Below are positions 1 to 5,343 of a DNA stretch of 6,017 bases, piece by piece (position 1 is the stretch's first letter; every line of letters starts with the position of its first letter). The notes beneath the pieces were generated by a model. It worked only from the letters and a program-made list of their open reading frames with translations. It was not told where the DNA came from and did no database searches. The translations under genes and the position numbers were made by a program. The DNA is from Candidatus Heimdallarchaeota archaeon AB_125 (GTDB lineage Archaea; Asgardarchaeota; Heimdallarchaeia; Heimdallarchaeales; Heimdallarchaeaceae): positions 1 through 6,017 of the forward strand of contig MEHH01000174.1 in NCBI GenBank assembly GCA_001940755.1. The letters are read 5' to 3'.

Positions 1-384
1 GAACAAAGGTGGCACGGAGTTTTCAGCGCAACTTCACGACCTAGCAAAAAGCGGAATGCTACCGACACCGACAGCACAAGCAGAAAGGGCGAACGCATCA
101 ATCGACAGGGGAAAAGGAAACCTATCGGACGAAGTAGCTTCACAATTCAAGATAGGTGGGAAGAGTTCCCAACTTTCCCCCCTGTTTGTGGAGGAGATGA
201 TGGGCTTCCCAAAGAACTGGACGGTATCACCTTTCCAAAGTGGCGAAGAGAATCAATCAAAGCATATGGAAACGCCATAGTCCCTCAAGTGGCTTATCGT
301 ATATTTGAATCAATTCAAGACTATGAGAAACGCAAGAAAAGCCCTCCTCCATGCGAAGAACTTCCTTCTCATCACGGAGAATGA
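1..384 (+). CDS. C-terminal fragment of a phage-type cytosine-5 DNA methyltransferase (5' end outside window)
   Basis: Frame 1 is open from base 1 to the TGA at 382-384 (127 residues) and enters from outside the window. Residues 52-68 (RWEEFPTFPPVCGGDDG) and 80-97 (from KWRRES to AYGNAIVPQV) look like the end of a C5 cytosine methyltransferase; GNAIVPQV is motif X, which closes the AdoMet-binding fold. Catalytic motifs I, IV and VI would lie upstream and are not visible. The first 50 residues are rich in Arg, Lys, Ser and Thr and carry little family signal. The protein would methylate cytosine in DNA, probably to protect phage DNA from restriction. Its end overlaps the next gene by 62 bases in another frame, as is common in compact phage genomes. 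The +2 frame of the same bases is also methylase-like (separate entry). GC is well above that of the DNA after base 680. Confidence 0.7.
   Translation, partial: EQRWHGVFSATSRPSKKRNATDTDSTSRKGERINRQGKRKPIGRSSFTIQDRWEEFPTFPPVCGGDDGLPKELDGITFPKWRRESIKAYGNAIVPQVAYRIFESIQDYEKRKKSPPPCEELPSHHGE
2..280 (+). CDS. Alternative methyltransferase-like reading frame overlapping the motif X frame
   Basis: Frame 2 is open from base 2 to the TAG at 278-280 (92 residues), with no start needed inside the window. It reads SGMLPTPTAQ around bases 47-76 and LSPLFVEEMMGFPKNWT around 173-223. I recognise both from the C-terminal part of phage and prophage DNA methylases (LLPTPTA and LNPxFVEEMMGFPxxWT types). This frame has no motif X, which lies in frame 1 just downstream. 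Either the bases are dual coding, or the methylase ends in this frame and frame 1 is a separate or frameshifted product, or one frame only looks familiar because databases hold both translations. A run of six C at 177-182 is a possible indel site, but both frames look family-like on both sides of it, so one indel does not explain everything. Confidence 0.4.
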   Translation, partial: NKGGTEFSAQLHDLAKSGMLPTPTAQAERANASIDRGKGNLSDEVASQFKIGGKSSQLSPLFVEEMMGFPKNWTVSPFQSGEENQSKHMETP

Positions 385-544
385 CAAAGCAATCCGACTC
401 CATGCCGGGGACGACCCCGCAACTTTACTTCTAACTTTAGCCGTCCATAACGATGAATTCAGATACACCCTCGAAGCCGTCTTGGAACAAGCAAATGAAA
501 CTCTCAGCGATAAGGGAGAATCCCCGGAATCCGAGGACGATTAA
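323..544 (+). CDS. Small phage-type protein of unknown function
   Basis: The ORF encodes 73 residues from the ATG at 323; a TTG at 305 is in frame, but the ATG gives the more natural N-terminus (MRNARKALLHAKNFLL). It has a basic start, a hydrophobic strand-like segment FLLIT, a central part predicted helical (LLLTLAVHNDEFRYTLEAVLEQAN) and an acidic tail SPESEDD. There is no signal peptide, transmembrane segment or Cys cluster. It overlaps the methyltransferase end by 62 bases and the ParB-like gene by 50 bases. That nesting argues for a real phage gene set rather than chance ORFs. Short proteins of this style sit between methylase and ParB-like genes in Bacteroidota phages as far as I recall, but I cannot name a function. 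No convincing ribosome binding site precedes the ATG. Confidence 0.5.
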   Translation: MRNARKALLHAKNFLLITENDKAIRLHAGDDPATLLLTLAVHNDEFRYTLEAVLEQANETLSDKGESPESEDD

Positions 545-722
545 AGAGGAGAGGTTCGACAAGCTCGTTCAATCTATCCGAGAGTTCCCCGAGATGCTCC
601 AAGCACGACCCATCGTTGTCAACCCGGACATGGTTATAATCGGAGGGAACATGAGATTCAAAGCTTGCAAAGACAAGACCTTACATAGCTTGTGCTCTAG
701 CAAAGAACATTTCTCTCAATGA
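495..722 (+). CDS. ParB/Srx-like nuclease-domain protein, 3' truncated at a sequence junction
   Basis: From the ATG at 495 the protein starts MKLSAIRENPRNPRTIKEER and continues with FDKLVQSIREFPEM and VVIIGGNMR-like text (residues 50-54 are GGNMR). This is the N-terminal ParB/sulfiredoxin-type domain of phage adaptor and nuclease-like proteins: NPRNPR opens the domain and GGNMR is the conserved glycine box. An ATG at 453 is in frame, but its extra 14 residues overlap the previous gene further and do not look like the family. Family resemblance stops at about residue 60 (FKACKD, base 674); the last 15 residues to the TGA at 720-722 are unrelated and come from pheT DNA read in another frame. 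The domain normally continues with several more helices, so the gene is broken, probably by a chimeric join. Its role in the phage would be DNA binding or processing, perhaps linked to the methylase. Confidence 0.7.
   Translation: MKLSAIRENPRNPRTIKEERFDKLVQSIREFPEMLQARPIVVNPDMVIIGGNMRFKACKDKTLHSLCSSKEHFSQ
665..685. other. Junction between phage-like and archaeal DNA
   Basis: ParB-like homology ends at about base 674 in frame 3, and PheT homology begins at about 673-679 in frame 1 (TRPYIACALAK). Two unrelated genes are thus cut within a few bases of each other. GC falls from about 50% to about 35% at the same place. There is no tRNA, integrase, terminal repeat or target duplication visible, which favours an assembly chimera over an integration. 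Confidence 0.75.
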
Positions 723-2076
723 TTACTATATCAAACAAATCATGCAACTCTCTGAAAAAATAGATTATTCTTATGGAAGACGAAGAAAGAGATCCTCGAT
801 AGGTTTCTATAATCTCTCTATGATCAAAAGTCCAATTGAATATAAAGTGATAGATGAAAGCCATGAATTCATACCTCTTGAACACACAGAATCAATGACT
901 CTTGACAGAATTTTGGAAGAGCATGAAAAAGGAAAAGAATTCGGAGACATAGTCAAAGGATATGGACATTATCCAATACTTCTTTCAGCAGATGGGATGA
1001 CATTATCTTTACCTCCTGTTATCAACAGCAATGATGTAGGCAAGATTACAGAAGAAACAACAGAGAGCTTAATTGAAGTTACAGGAACTAATTTTGAAAC
1101 AGTCAATGTAGTTTTGAATATTCTATGTCAAGTTTTAGCCGAACATGGCGCTGAAATTTATAGTGTAAAGATCGAATATCCTTCTGAAATTCAAAGTGAA
1201 ACAGTAATAACACCTCTCTTTGATAAGGAAGAAATTAAAATTGATCTTGAAGAAGTAAATCAATATCTTGGTACTGAAATGAAACCAAAAGAAGCTGCCA
1301 AACTTGTAGAAAAAAGAAGATTTAACTGTAATTTAATTGAAGGAAACATTTTGACTATTGAAATTCCTCCTTATAGAAAAGATATACTTCATTGGGTAGA
1401 TATATCAGAAGAATTAGTAATAGCTCTGGATTATAATAAAATTGTACCAACAAAGTGGAAGGTCCTCACAACAGGAGGAATTCTACCTGAAACAGAGAGT
1501 GAAAATCTTGTTCGAAATATTCTTGTGGGTGCTGGAGGAGTTGAAGTTCTTACTAATTCTCTTACTGATCCTGAGATTCTAACATCACGTGTCAACATTG
1601 ATAAACAAGATTTTGTAAAAATTGAAAACCCTGTTTCATCTACTTATAGTGTGATGAGAAACTTACTTTATCCTCTACTAATTAATGTTCTTTCTAAGAA
1701 TACTCATGAAACTTACCCTCAGATACTTTTTGAGGTTGGTGAAGTAGTAAGAATCGCTGATGAAAATGTTTTGACTCAAAGCAATGCTGCGTTTGTTTTC
1801 GCAGACGCGGATGCTAGTTTTGAAGAAGCTCACAAGCGATTAAATTATCTTCTTTCTTTACTTTCCGCTAACTACGAGATAAAGCAATTTAATCATCCCT
1901 CTTTCACTGAAGGAAGATGTGGTCAAATAATAATAAACAATAAAGAATGTGGAATTATTGGAGAGATAAATCCTAGTATTCTAGAAAGCAATCAAATTTG
2001 GGTACCGGTTGTAGGATTCGAGATAGAATTACCACTAATTCCAAGTTTGAAATGTAAGGTAAAAAGTTCTTTTTAA
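676..2076 (+). CDS. pheT: Phenylalanine--tRNA ligase beta subunit, archaeal/eukaryotic type, N-terminus missing
   Basis: PheT pairs with PheS in the cytoplasmic heterotetramer that charges tRNA-Phe. The frame is PheT-like from RPYIACALAK at base 676, far upstream of the first ATG at 742, and is open back to a TGA at 652. Residues (from R676 as 1) 30-50 carry the GRRRK..IGFYN motif typical of the archaeal B3/4 region. LPPVINSND and the ITEET..LIEVTGT stretch follow, as in the archaeal editing domain. The B5 domain ends with Y233-RKDILHWVDISEELVIALDYN. The catalytic-like core has NPVSSTYSVMRN (from N318) and FEVGEVV (from F352). The C-terminus, WVPVVGFEIEL, is normal for the family. Archaeal PheT is usually about 550 residues; 466 remain, so roughly 85-95 N-terminal residues are absent, replaced by phage-like DNA. 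In the source genome the gene is probably intact. It is convergent with the next gene, 2 bases apart. Confidence 0.93.
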   Translation, partial: RPYIACALAKNISLNDYYIKQIMQLSEKIDYSYGRRRKRSSIGFYNLSMIKSPIEYKVIDESHEFIPLEHTESMTLDRILEEHEKGKEFGDIVKGYGHYPILLSADGMTLSLPPVINSNDVGKITEETTESLIEVTGTNFETVNVVLNILCQVLAEHGAEIYSVKIEYPSEIQSETVITPLFDKEEIKIDLEEVNQYLGTEMKPKEAAKLVEKRRFNCNLIEGNILTIEIPPYRKDILHWVDISEELVIALDYNKIVPTKWKVLTTGGILPETESENLVRNILVGAGGVEVLTNSLTDPEILTSRVNIDKQDFVKIENPVSSTYSVMRNLLYPLLINVLSKNTHETYPQILFEVGEVVRIADENVLTQSNAAFVFADADASFEEAHKRLNYLLSLLSANYEIKQFNHPSFTEGRCGQIIINNKECGIIGEINPSILESNQIWVPVVGFEIELPLIPSLKCKVKSSF

Positions 2077-2104
2077 AACTACTTTTTCTCTTTTTCTTTA
2101 TTTT
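2061..2104 (+). terminator. Convergent T-rich terminator region between pheT and the kinase gene
   Basis: On the + strand TTTTT runs lie at 2070-2074, 2083-2087 and 2091-2095, followed by TTTT at 2101-2104, just after or across the pheT stop. Oligo-T tracts suffice for intrinsic termination in archaea. On the - strand the AAAAA at 2061-2065 reads as a T5 tract just past the kinase stop. AAAAAG-tt-CTTTTT (2061-2074) is a short inverted repeat centred between the genes. The T tracts for pheT lie in the last codons of the opposing kinase (its KEKEKK tail), so the two transcripts likely overlap at their 3' ends. Confidence 0.5.
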
Positions 2105-3002
2105 CAAGAAACAAAATTCTCTCCCAGACTATATCTATCATTTTTTCAATAGCTTTTGCACTCTCTGAAGTCTCGATTATAGGAATTTCATGCTTATTTG
2201 CTTCTTCAACAAGATATGTTTGAATACTTCTAATCTCTTGAAAAGATTGAAGATATCTATCTGCACCTCTTTGTTTGATTTTTGAACCTCTGGATTGAAT
2301 TCTTCTAAGATGCTCTTCTTCATTCTCCAGATAAAACAGTATCATGATGACATGGGATTCTTCAAGAATAGATGACTTTAGAATATTAGGGGCAAGATGA
2401 ACACCTTCTATGATTGTGTTTTCTCTGGAGTATAGAGCTGACTGAATTGCAGCTTCTACACCAACAATTACATGTCTACACTGTTCCTCATAACCAACTA
2501 TTGATTGTCGAAGTATTGGATTCAATGTAGGTTTCAGATGCTTATAAGCTTCATAGCTACTGCTGTGTAATTCTGGTATAAGTGCTGATGAAATAGTCTG
2601 TCTCAAAATTTCTCTGACCATATCTGTTCCAATGATGTTGGTTATTTCTAGTCTCTTTGAAAGATCCACGGCAAGAGTACTTTTGCCTATACCTGGAACT
2701 CCAGCTAAAAGAACAATTATAGGTTTGTATTTTTCCTCTCCTTCAAAAACTATATATCTTTCAGCTAAGCGTTTGTCTATATTTTTAATTGCAGAAGTTA
2801 TTATCTTAATCAGTTTCTCCTTAGTAGGTGTGTCTGAGGTTAAACTCATCTCTTCTTCGACCTGGTTTGCTACTTCTAAGGCGAGATTAGCACTAATTCC
2901 GATAGAATACAAAGATGAGGATAAGATTCCCTTTGAAAAATACTCATACTTATCTTTCTTTATTTTAATTCTAAGAAAACTATCGGAATTATTATTTGTC
3001 AT
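2079..3002 (-). CDS. 2-phosphoglycerate kinase family protein (canonical paralogue)
   Basis: This 307-residue protein has the layout of archaeal 2-phosphoglycerate kinase (COG2074-type): an N-terminal ATP-cone-like domain (about 8-85, with YFSKGILSSSL) and a P-loop kinase domain. Visible motifs are Walker A GVPGIGKST (101-109), IGTDMVREILR (124-134), PELHSSSYEAY (143-153), IIEGVHL (197-203) and a basic stretch RRIQSRG...RGADRYLQSFQEIRSIQTYLVEEA (233-268) that fits a lid and phosphate-binding region. The known family reaction is ATP + 2-phosphoglycerate to 2,3-bisphosphoglycerate, the first step to cyclic 2,3-diphosphoglycerate in some methanogens and hyperthermophiles. The cyclising enzyme is not in the window, so the end product is open; plant LPA1-type homologues link the fold to phytate metabolism. 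It is divergent from a diverged paralogue. No Shine-Dalgarno motif precedes the ATG; a leaderless mRNA is plausible. Confidence 0.85.
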   Translation of the reverse strand: MTNNNSDSFLRIKIKKDKYEYFSKGILSSSLYSIGISANLALEVANQVEEEMSLTSDTPTKEKLIKIITSAIKNIDKRLAERYIVFEGEEKYKPIIVLLAGVPGIGKSTLAVDLSKRLEITNIIGTDMVREILRQTISSALIPELHSSSYEAYKHLKPTLNPILRQSIVGYEEQCRHVIVGVEAAIQSALYSRENTIIEGVHLAPNILKSSILEESHVIMILFYLENEEEHLRRIQSRGSKIKQRGADRYLQSFQEIRSIQTYLVEEANKHEIPIIETSESAKAIEKMIDIVWERILFLENKEKEKK

Positions 3003-3027
3003 TATACATAAAAGTGGATATCTAATC

Positions 3028-3045
3028 TAAAAAGTTAACTTTTTA
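3028..3045. promoter_or_regulatory. 18-bp perfect palindrome between the divergent kinase genes; candidate bidirectional TATA/operator
   Basis: TAAAAAGTTAACTTTTTA is its own reverse complement. Each arm reads AACTTTTTA in the direction of one gene. The arm facing the - gene lies about 27 bases before its start codon, so that transcript would begin at or near the ATG. The arm facing the + gene lies about 50 bases before its ATG, giving a leader of about 25 bases that contains the GTGATG ribosome site. The two genes may thus share one symmetrical promoter, or a dimeric repressor may bind across both TATA boxes. AT-rich intergenic DNA makes such palindromes easier to obtain by chance. Confidence 0.45.
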
Positions 3046-3053
3046 ACAGTTCA

Positions 3054-3072
3054 GTTATATTTTTCATATAAC
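3054..3072. repeat. Small inverted repeat upstream of the second kinase gene
   Basis: GTTATAT (3054-3060) and ATATAAC (3066-3072) form a 7-bp inverted repeat around a 5-base spacer TTTTC. It lies between the 18-bp palindrome and the GTGATG ribosome site of the + strand kinase. It could be a second operator or a weak promoter element (TTATATTTT resembles a TATA box, though one this close would place the transcript start inside the ribosome site). Function unknown. Confidence 0.35.
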
Positions 3073-3082
3073 ATACTTTCCA

Positions 3083-3088
3083 GTGATG
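3083..3088 (+). promoter_or_regulatory. Ribosome binding site GTGATG for the second kinase gene
   Basis: GTGATG ends 5 bases before the ATG at 3094. GTGAT is complementary to the AUCAC of the archaeal 16S rRNA 3' end, and the same core precedes the zinc-finger gene and kae1. It supports the chosen start. Confidence 0.6.
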
Positions 3089-3093
3089 TCAAA

Positions 3094-3987
3094 ATGGAGA
3101 AAGAACCTCAAATCTATATACAAGGAAAGAAGAAGCAACTATTCTCTAGAGGAATTCTAGCTCAGAAGTTGAGAATGCTTGGTTTTTCTCTATCAGAAGG
3201 TTACGAATTCTCAATTCAAGTTTATAATGATTTAACAAATCTCCATGAAGAAACAATAGATAAGAAGAAACTAGATGAGATAGTTTCTTCACACTTAAAA
3301 AAAGCCTATAGTGCTGATGTTGCTAATAAGTATCTAATGATTGAAAAATGGAGAGGCTCTAATGTTCCTTTATTGATTTTGATTTCTGGAGCTATAGGTG
3401 CAGGAAAGAGTACTTTGTCAAGGCAAATAGCTGGAGATCTGGGTATTCAACATGTTGTAGGTACTCAAGTTATACGCGATATTTTGAGAAAGGTTCTCTC
3501 AGCAGATGTTATGCCTGAACTTCACTCTTCATCTTACAAGGCTTTTCAAACCCTTCGTCCGATTTATAGCAGTCGTTTTGATGAAGTTCTGTTAGGTTTT
3601 GAAAATCATTCTAAACTGGTAAATATAGGGGTTGACGCTATTTTATCCAGAGCAGAAAAAGAATCAGTATCAGTTGTTGTAGAAGGAGAACATCTTTTAC
3701 CAGCTTTCTTTGATGATACTATTCTAAAGAAATCAAACGCGATATACATCACCATGGCAGTTCCTGATCCTGAGATGCACAGAGAAAATTTAAGCTCACA
3801 ATATACTCAGGAAAAAGAAGATTTGCTTGAGCATTTCGAAAATATTAGAAAAATCCATGAGCATCTTATCAACGAGACAAAGATACGCAAACTCCCCTTA
3901 ATTGAAACAATAAAAGGAGAAAATGCGATATCCAAAGTTAGAGAACTTGTTGTAGACAAAATTGTTTCATTAGTTTCATCGCAATAG
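3094..3987 (+). CDS. Diverged 2-phosphoglycerate kinase paralogue, substrate uncertain
   Basis: This 297-residue protein has the same fold as its divergent neighbour: an ATP-cone-like N-terminus (LFSRGILAQKL, about 16-26), Walker A GAIGAGKST (99-107), VGTQVIRDILRK (122-133), PELHSSSYKAF (141-151) and VVEGEHLLP (195-203). ATP binding should be kept. Two places depart from the neighbour. The Asp of GTDMVRE is Gln in GTQVIRD, and the basic stretch RRIQSRG..RGADRYLQSF is replaced by HRENLSSQYTQEKEDLLEHF (229-248), losing most of its Arg residues. The second region looks like the lid/phosphate-binding part, so the protein may have another substrate or a regulatory role, perhaps as a partner of the first kinase. 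It starts at the ATG at 3094 with a GTGATG ribosome site. It is probably an old duplication, given how far the two have diverged. Alternative: still a 2-phosphoglycerate kinase with altered kinetics. Confidence 0.8.
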   Translation: MEKEPQIYIQGKKKQLFSRGILAQKLRMLGFSLSEGYEFSIQVYNDLTNLHEETIDKKKLDEIVSSHLKKAYSADVANKYLMIEKWRGSNVPLLILISGAIGAGKSTLSRQIAGDLGIQHVVGTQVIRDILRKVLSADVMPELHSSSYKAFQTLRPIYSSRFDEVLLGFENHSKLVNIGVDAILSRAEKESVSVVVEGEHLLPAFFDDTILKKSNAIYITMAVPDPEMHRENLSSQYTQEKEDLLEHFENIRKIHEHLINETKIRKLPLIETIKGENAISKVRELVVDKIVSLVSSQ

Positions 3988-3992
3988 GAATT

Positions 3993-4002
3993 CTTTAAAA
4001 TT
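3993..4002 (+). promoter_or_regulatory. TATA-like box before the C/D-box sRNA and zinc-finger gene
   Basis: CTTTAAAATT begins 6 bases after the kinase stop codon. Its centre lies about 25 bases before 4022, the proposed 5' end of the sRNA, which matches the usual archaeal TATA-to-start distance. The same promoter could drive the downstream zinc-finger gene with the sRNA in its leader. Confidence 0.45.
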
Positions 4003-4021
4003 AACAAAATAATGATTAATA

Positions 4022-4077
4022 GCCAATGATGTAGTTGCAACGATCTGAACGCTGATGATCGACTTTTGGCTGAGGCA
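4022..4077 (+). ncRNA. C/D-box small RNA (2'-O-methylation guide)
   Basis: All four boxes are present in order with archaeal spacing: C box ATGATGT (4026-4032; consensus RTGATGA, last base differs), D' box CTGA (4045-4048), C' box CTGATGA (4052-4058; first base differs) and D box CTGA (4070-4073). The spacers are 12 bases (4033-4044), 3 bases and 11 bases (4059-4069), as expected for an L7Ae/Nop5/fibrillarin particle. GCC (4022-4024) can pair with GGC (4074-4076) as a short terminal stem. Guide AGTTGCAACGAT would select the RNA 5'-AUCGUUGCAACU, and guide TCGACTTTTGG would select 5'-CCAAAAGUCGA. By the fifth-base rule the modified bases would pair with A4040 and T4065. I could not assign either target to rRNA or tRNA from memory. 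It lies in the gap between the second kinase and the zinc-finger gene and has a TATA-like box at the right distance. Confidence 0.72.
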
Positions 4078-4082
4078 CTAAA

Positions 4083-4087
4083 GTGAT
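4083..4087 (+). promoter_or_regulatory. Ribosome binding site GTGAT deciding the zinc-finger gene start
   Basis: GTGAT at 4083-4087 is followed after 4 bases by the ATG at 4092. The GTG could be read as a start codon, but the same motif precedes two other genes here as a ribosome site, so the ATG is preferred. Confidence 0.6.
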
Positions 4088-4091
4088 TAAT

Positions 4092-4367
4092 ATGTCAGGA
4101 GATACATGCTATATTCATACAAAGTATATAGCAGAAAATGAATGTAACAGATGTAAGCTTCCAATCTGTGAAAACTGTTCAAGAGCTTACTGGCAAACAA
4201 ATGCTTTAACAGTAATGTTTCAATCACAAAAAAACAAAGCAGAAGAAATTATCTTGTGCCCAGGCTGTTTGAGGAGCACAAGATTACGTAATGGCTTTTT
4301 CTCTGGATTCTTACTACTTTTAGTTCTAGGTATGATCGTAGCAGGAATTATAATTGGAGTCGGTTAG
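4092..4367 (+). CDS. Small B-box-type zinc-finger protein with C-terminal membrane anchor
   Basis: The 91-residue protein carries four metal-ligand pairs: C6-x2-H9, C18-x2-C21, C26-x2-C29 and C56-x2-C59. The first three (CYIHTKYIAENECNRCKLPICENC) match the B-box zinc-finger pattern, able to hold two zinc ions with the last CPGC. Residues about 68-90 (FFSGFLLLLVLGMIVAGIIIGV) form one transmembrane helix, so the finger would sit in the cytoplasm on a tail anchor. Short B-box proteins with membrane tails are common in archaea, but their function is mostly unknown; a protein-interaction role is inferred. The start is the ATG at 4092 rather than the GTG at 4083, which serves as ribosome site. Its 5' leader probably contains the C/D-box sRNA. 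It is convergent with a second metal-binding membrane protein, 33 bases apart. Confidence 0.8.
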   Translation: MSGDTCYIHTKYIAENECNRCKLPICENCSRAYWQTNALTVMFQSQKNKAEEIILCPGCLRSTRLRNGFFSGFLLLLVLGMIVAGIIIGVG

Positions 4368-4400
4368 AAGAAACAATAATAGTAATTCTGATTGGTTTGT

Positions 4401-5327
4401 CTATTCGTCATTATTTTCCTCAGTATTTTCCTGGTTATTGTCTTCCTTATCATCTTCAGAAATATCGACTGAATACTCTGCATCAATTTCTTCAATTTCT
4501 TTAACTAAGTCTGCATCACAAATAGGACACTCAATTAGGTTACTTGATATGATTGAACCACATGAAAAACATGTTATTGGAAACACATCTTCCTCTTCCC
4601 AATCGAATGTATATGGTTTTTTTCCCCAGGTTCTTGCTCTCCATTTTGCCATATCAACTTCACCTTCTTCATCTACAAATTCCTTTAAATCAAAAGATGT
4701 AGTAGAGATATATTTCCTTTTAATCGTTCTCTGATATAGAAAAACAAACAATGGAAAGAAGAGGATATGAGTTAATAATATTGAAAGGAATACGTTAGCT
4801 AAGGAAGATTCATTTAAGTTTCTAATAATTGGAAGAACAAAGGATGCTATTAAGGAACTTACAGCAAATGTAATGAACTCTAAAACTGCAAATATTAAAA
4901 TTGAAAAGCCAGCTATAACTCCAATATCTCTGGCTATTGTTTTTACAATCAATCCTCTTTGTTTATCCTTGAAGTCAACTTTCATATATTCTAAATAGCT
5001 TCGAAATACGCCAATACTTGTTCTTGTCATTAGTAATGAAAGAATAATTGCGATTATTAATGAAACAAAAAACAATATGATGCTGATCCACCAATTATAA
5101 ACTAAGTATCCTAATGCTTGAACTAACCAGCTTTTGTATCCTAGTAAATTAATATCCATATTTCTTAGTAGAGGATAGAGTTTTCCTAAAATTGTGAAAA
5201 CGAAGAGGAGAAAATAAGTAAAAATAAAATTAATTGTGATTAAAATGCCAATTTCTTGATTCTTCTTTGAAATAGCTTTTTGTTGCTTTTCCCATGGGAA
5301 AACCGTTTCTATTATGGGGGGCATCAT
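4401..5327 (-). CDS. Multi-pass membrane protein with zinc ribbon and acidic tail, unknown function
   Basis: I do not recognise this 308-residue protein. It has hydrophobic segments at about 26-48, 66-100 (one or two helices), 137-167 (one or two) and 177-198, then a basic stop-transfer stretch YQRTIKRKY. The soluble C-terminal part has a zinc-ribbon pattern C253-x2-C256 and C267-x2-C270 (TCFSCG..ECPIC), then an acidic low-complexity tail (about 277-308, rich in Glu, Asp and Asn). By the positive-inside rule the ribbon and tail should be cytoplasmic. The C-terminal layout suggests a docking surface for a partner or nucleic acid; this is inference. Two ATG codons open the frame (5327 and 5324); no Shine-Dalgarno motif is present, and a TATA-like box about 23 bases upstream suggests leaderless initiation. 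It is divergent from kae1 and convergent with the small zinc-finger membrane protein. Confidence 0.75.
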   Translation of the reverse strand: MMPPIIETVFPWEKQQKAISKKNQEIGILITINFIFTYFLLFVFTILGKLYPLLRNMDINLLGYKSWLVQALGYLVYNWWISIILFFVSLIIAIILSLLMTRTSIGVFRSYLEYMKVDFKDKQRGLIVKTIARDIGVIAGFSILIFAVLEFITFAVSSLIASFVLPIIRNLNESSLANVFLSILLTHILFFPLFVFLYQRTIKRKYISTTSFDLKEFVDEEGEVDMAKWRARTWGKKPYTFDWEEEDVFPITCFSCGSIISSNLIECPICDADLVKEIEEIDAEYSVDISEDDKEDNNQENTEENNDE

Positions 5328-5343
5328 TAAAAACTATATTTCA

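Noticed and set aside
1..675. Provirus integrated into pheT
   Set aside because: No integrase, tRNA site or direct repeat is visible, and the partner genes are cut in mid-domain; an assembly chimera is simpler.
697..885. Minus-strand open frame opposite the start of pheT
   Set aside because: It lies inside the clear PheT coding frame, spans the junction, and its product shows no family features.
2061..2074. AAAAAG-tt-CTTTTT as a relative of the 18-bp palindrome and a shared regulator site
   Set aside because: It overlaps the end of pheT coding sequence between convergent genes, where a terminator role is enough to explain it.
2632..3030. Plus-strand open frame opposite the first kinase
   Set aside because: Mirror of the P-loop kinase coding region, which has full family motifs; the mirror protein has none.
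3807..4040. Minus-strand open frame over the end of the second kinase and into the sRNA
   Set aside because: Its hydrophobic start comes from AT-rich antisense DNA; it overlaps both the kinase and the C/D-box RNA and has no ribosome site.
4033..4044. Match of the D' guide to the TGCAACT of 16S rRNA near the 3' major domain
   Set aside because: Only about 7 bases match from memory and they do not include the fifth base before the D' box, so it does not predict a modification site.
4354..4734. Plus-strand Ser-rich open frame
   Set aside because: It is the antisense of the acidic tail and zinc ribbon of the membrane protein; the Ser richness reflects Glu/Asp codons read backwards.
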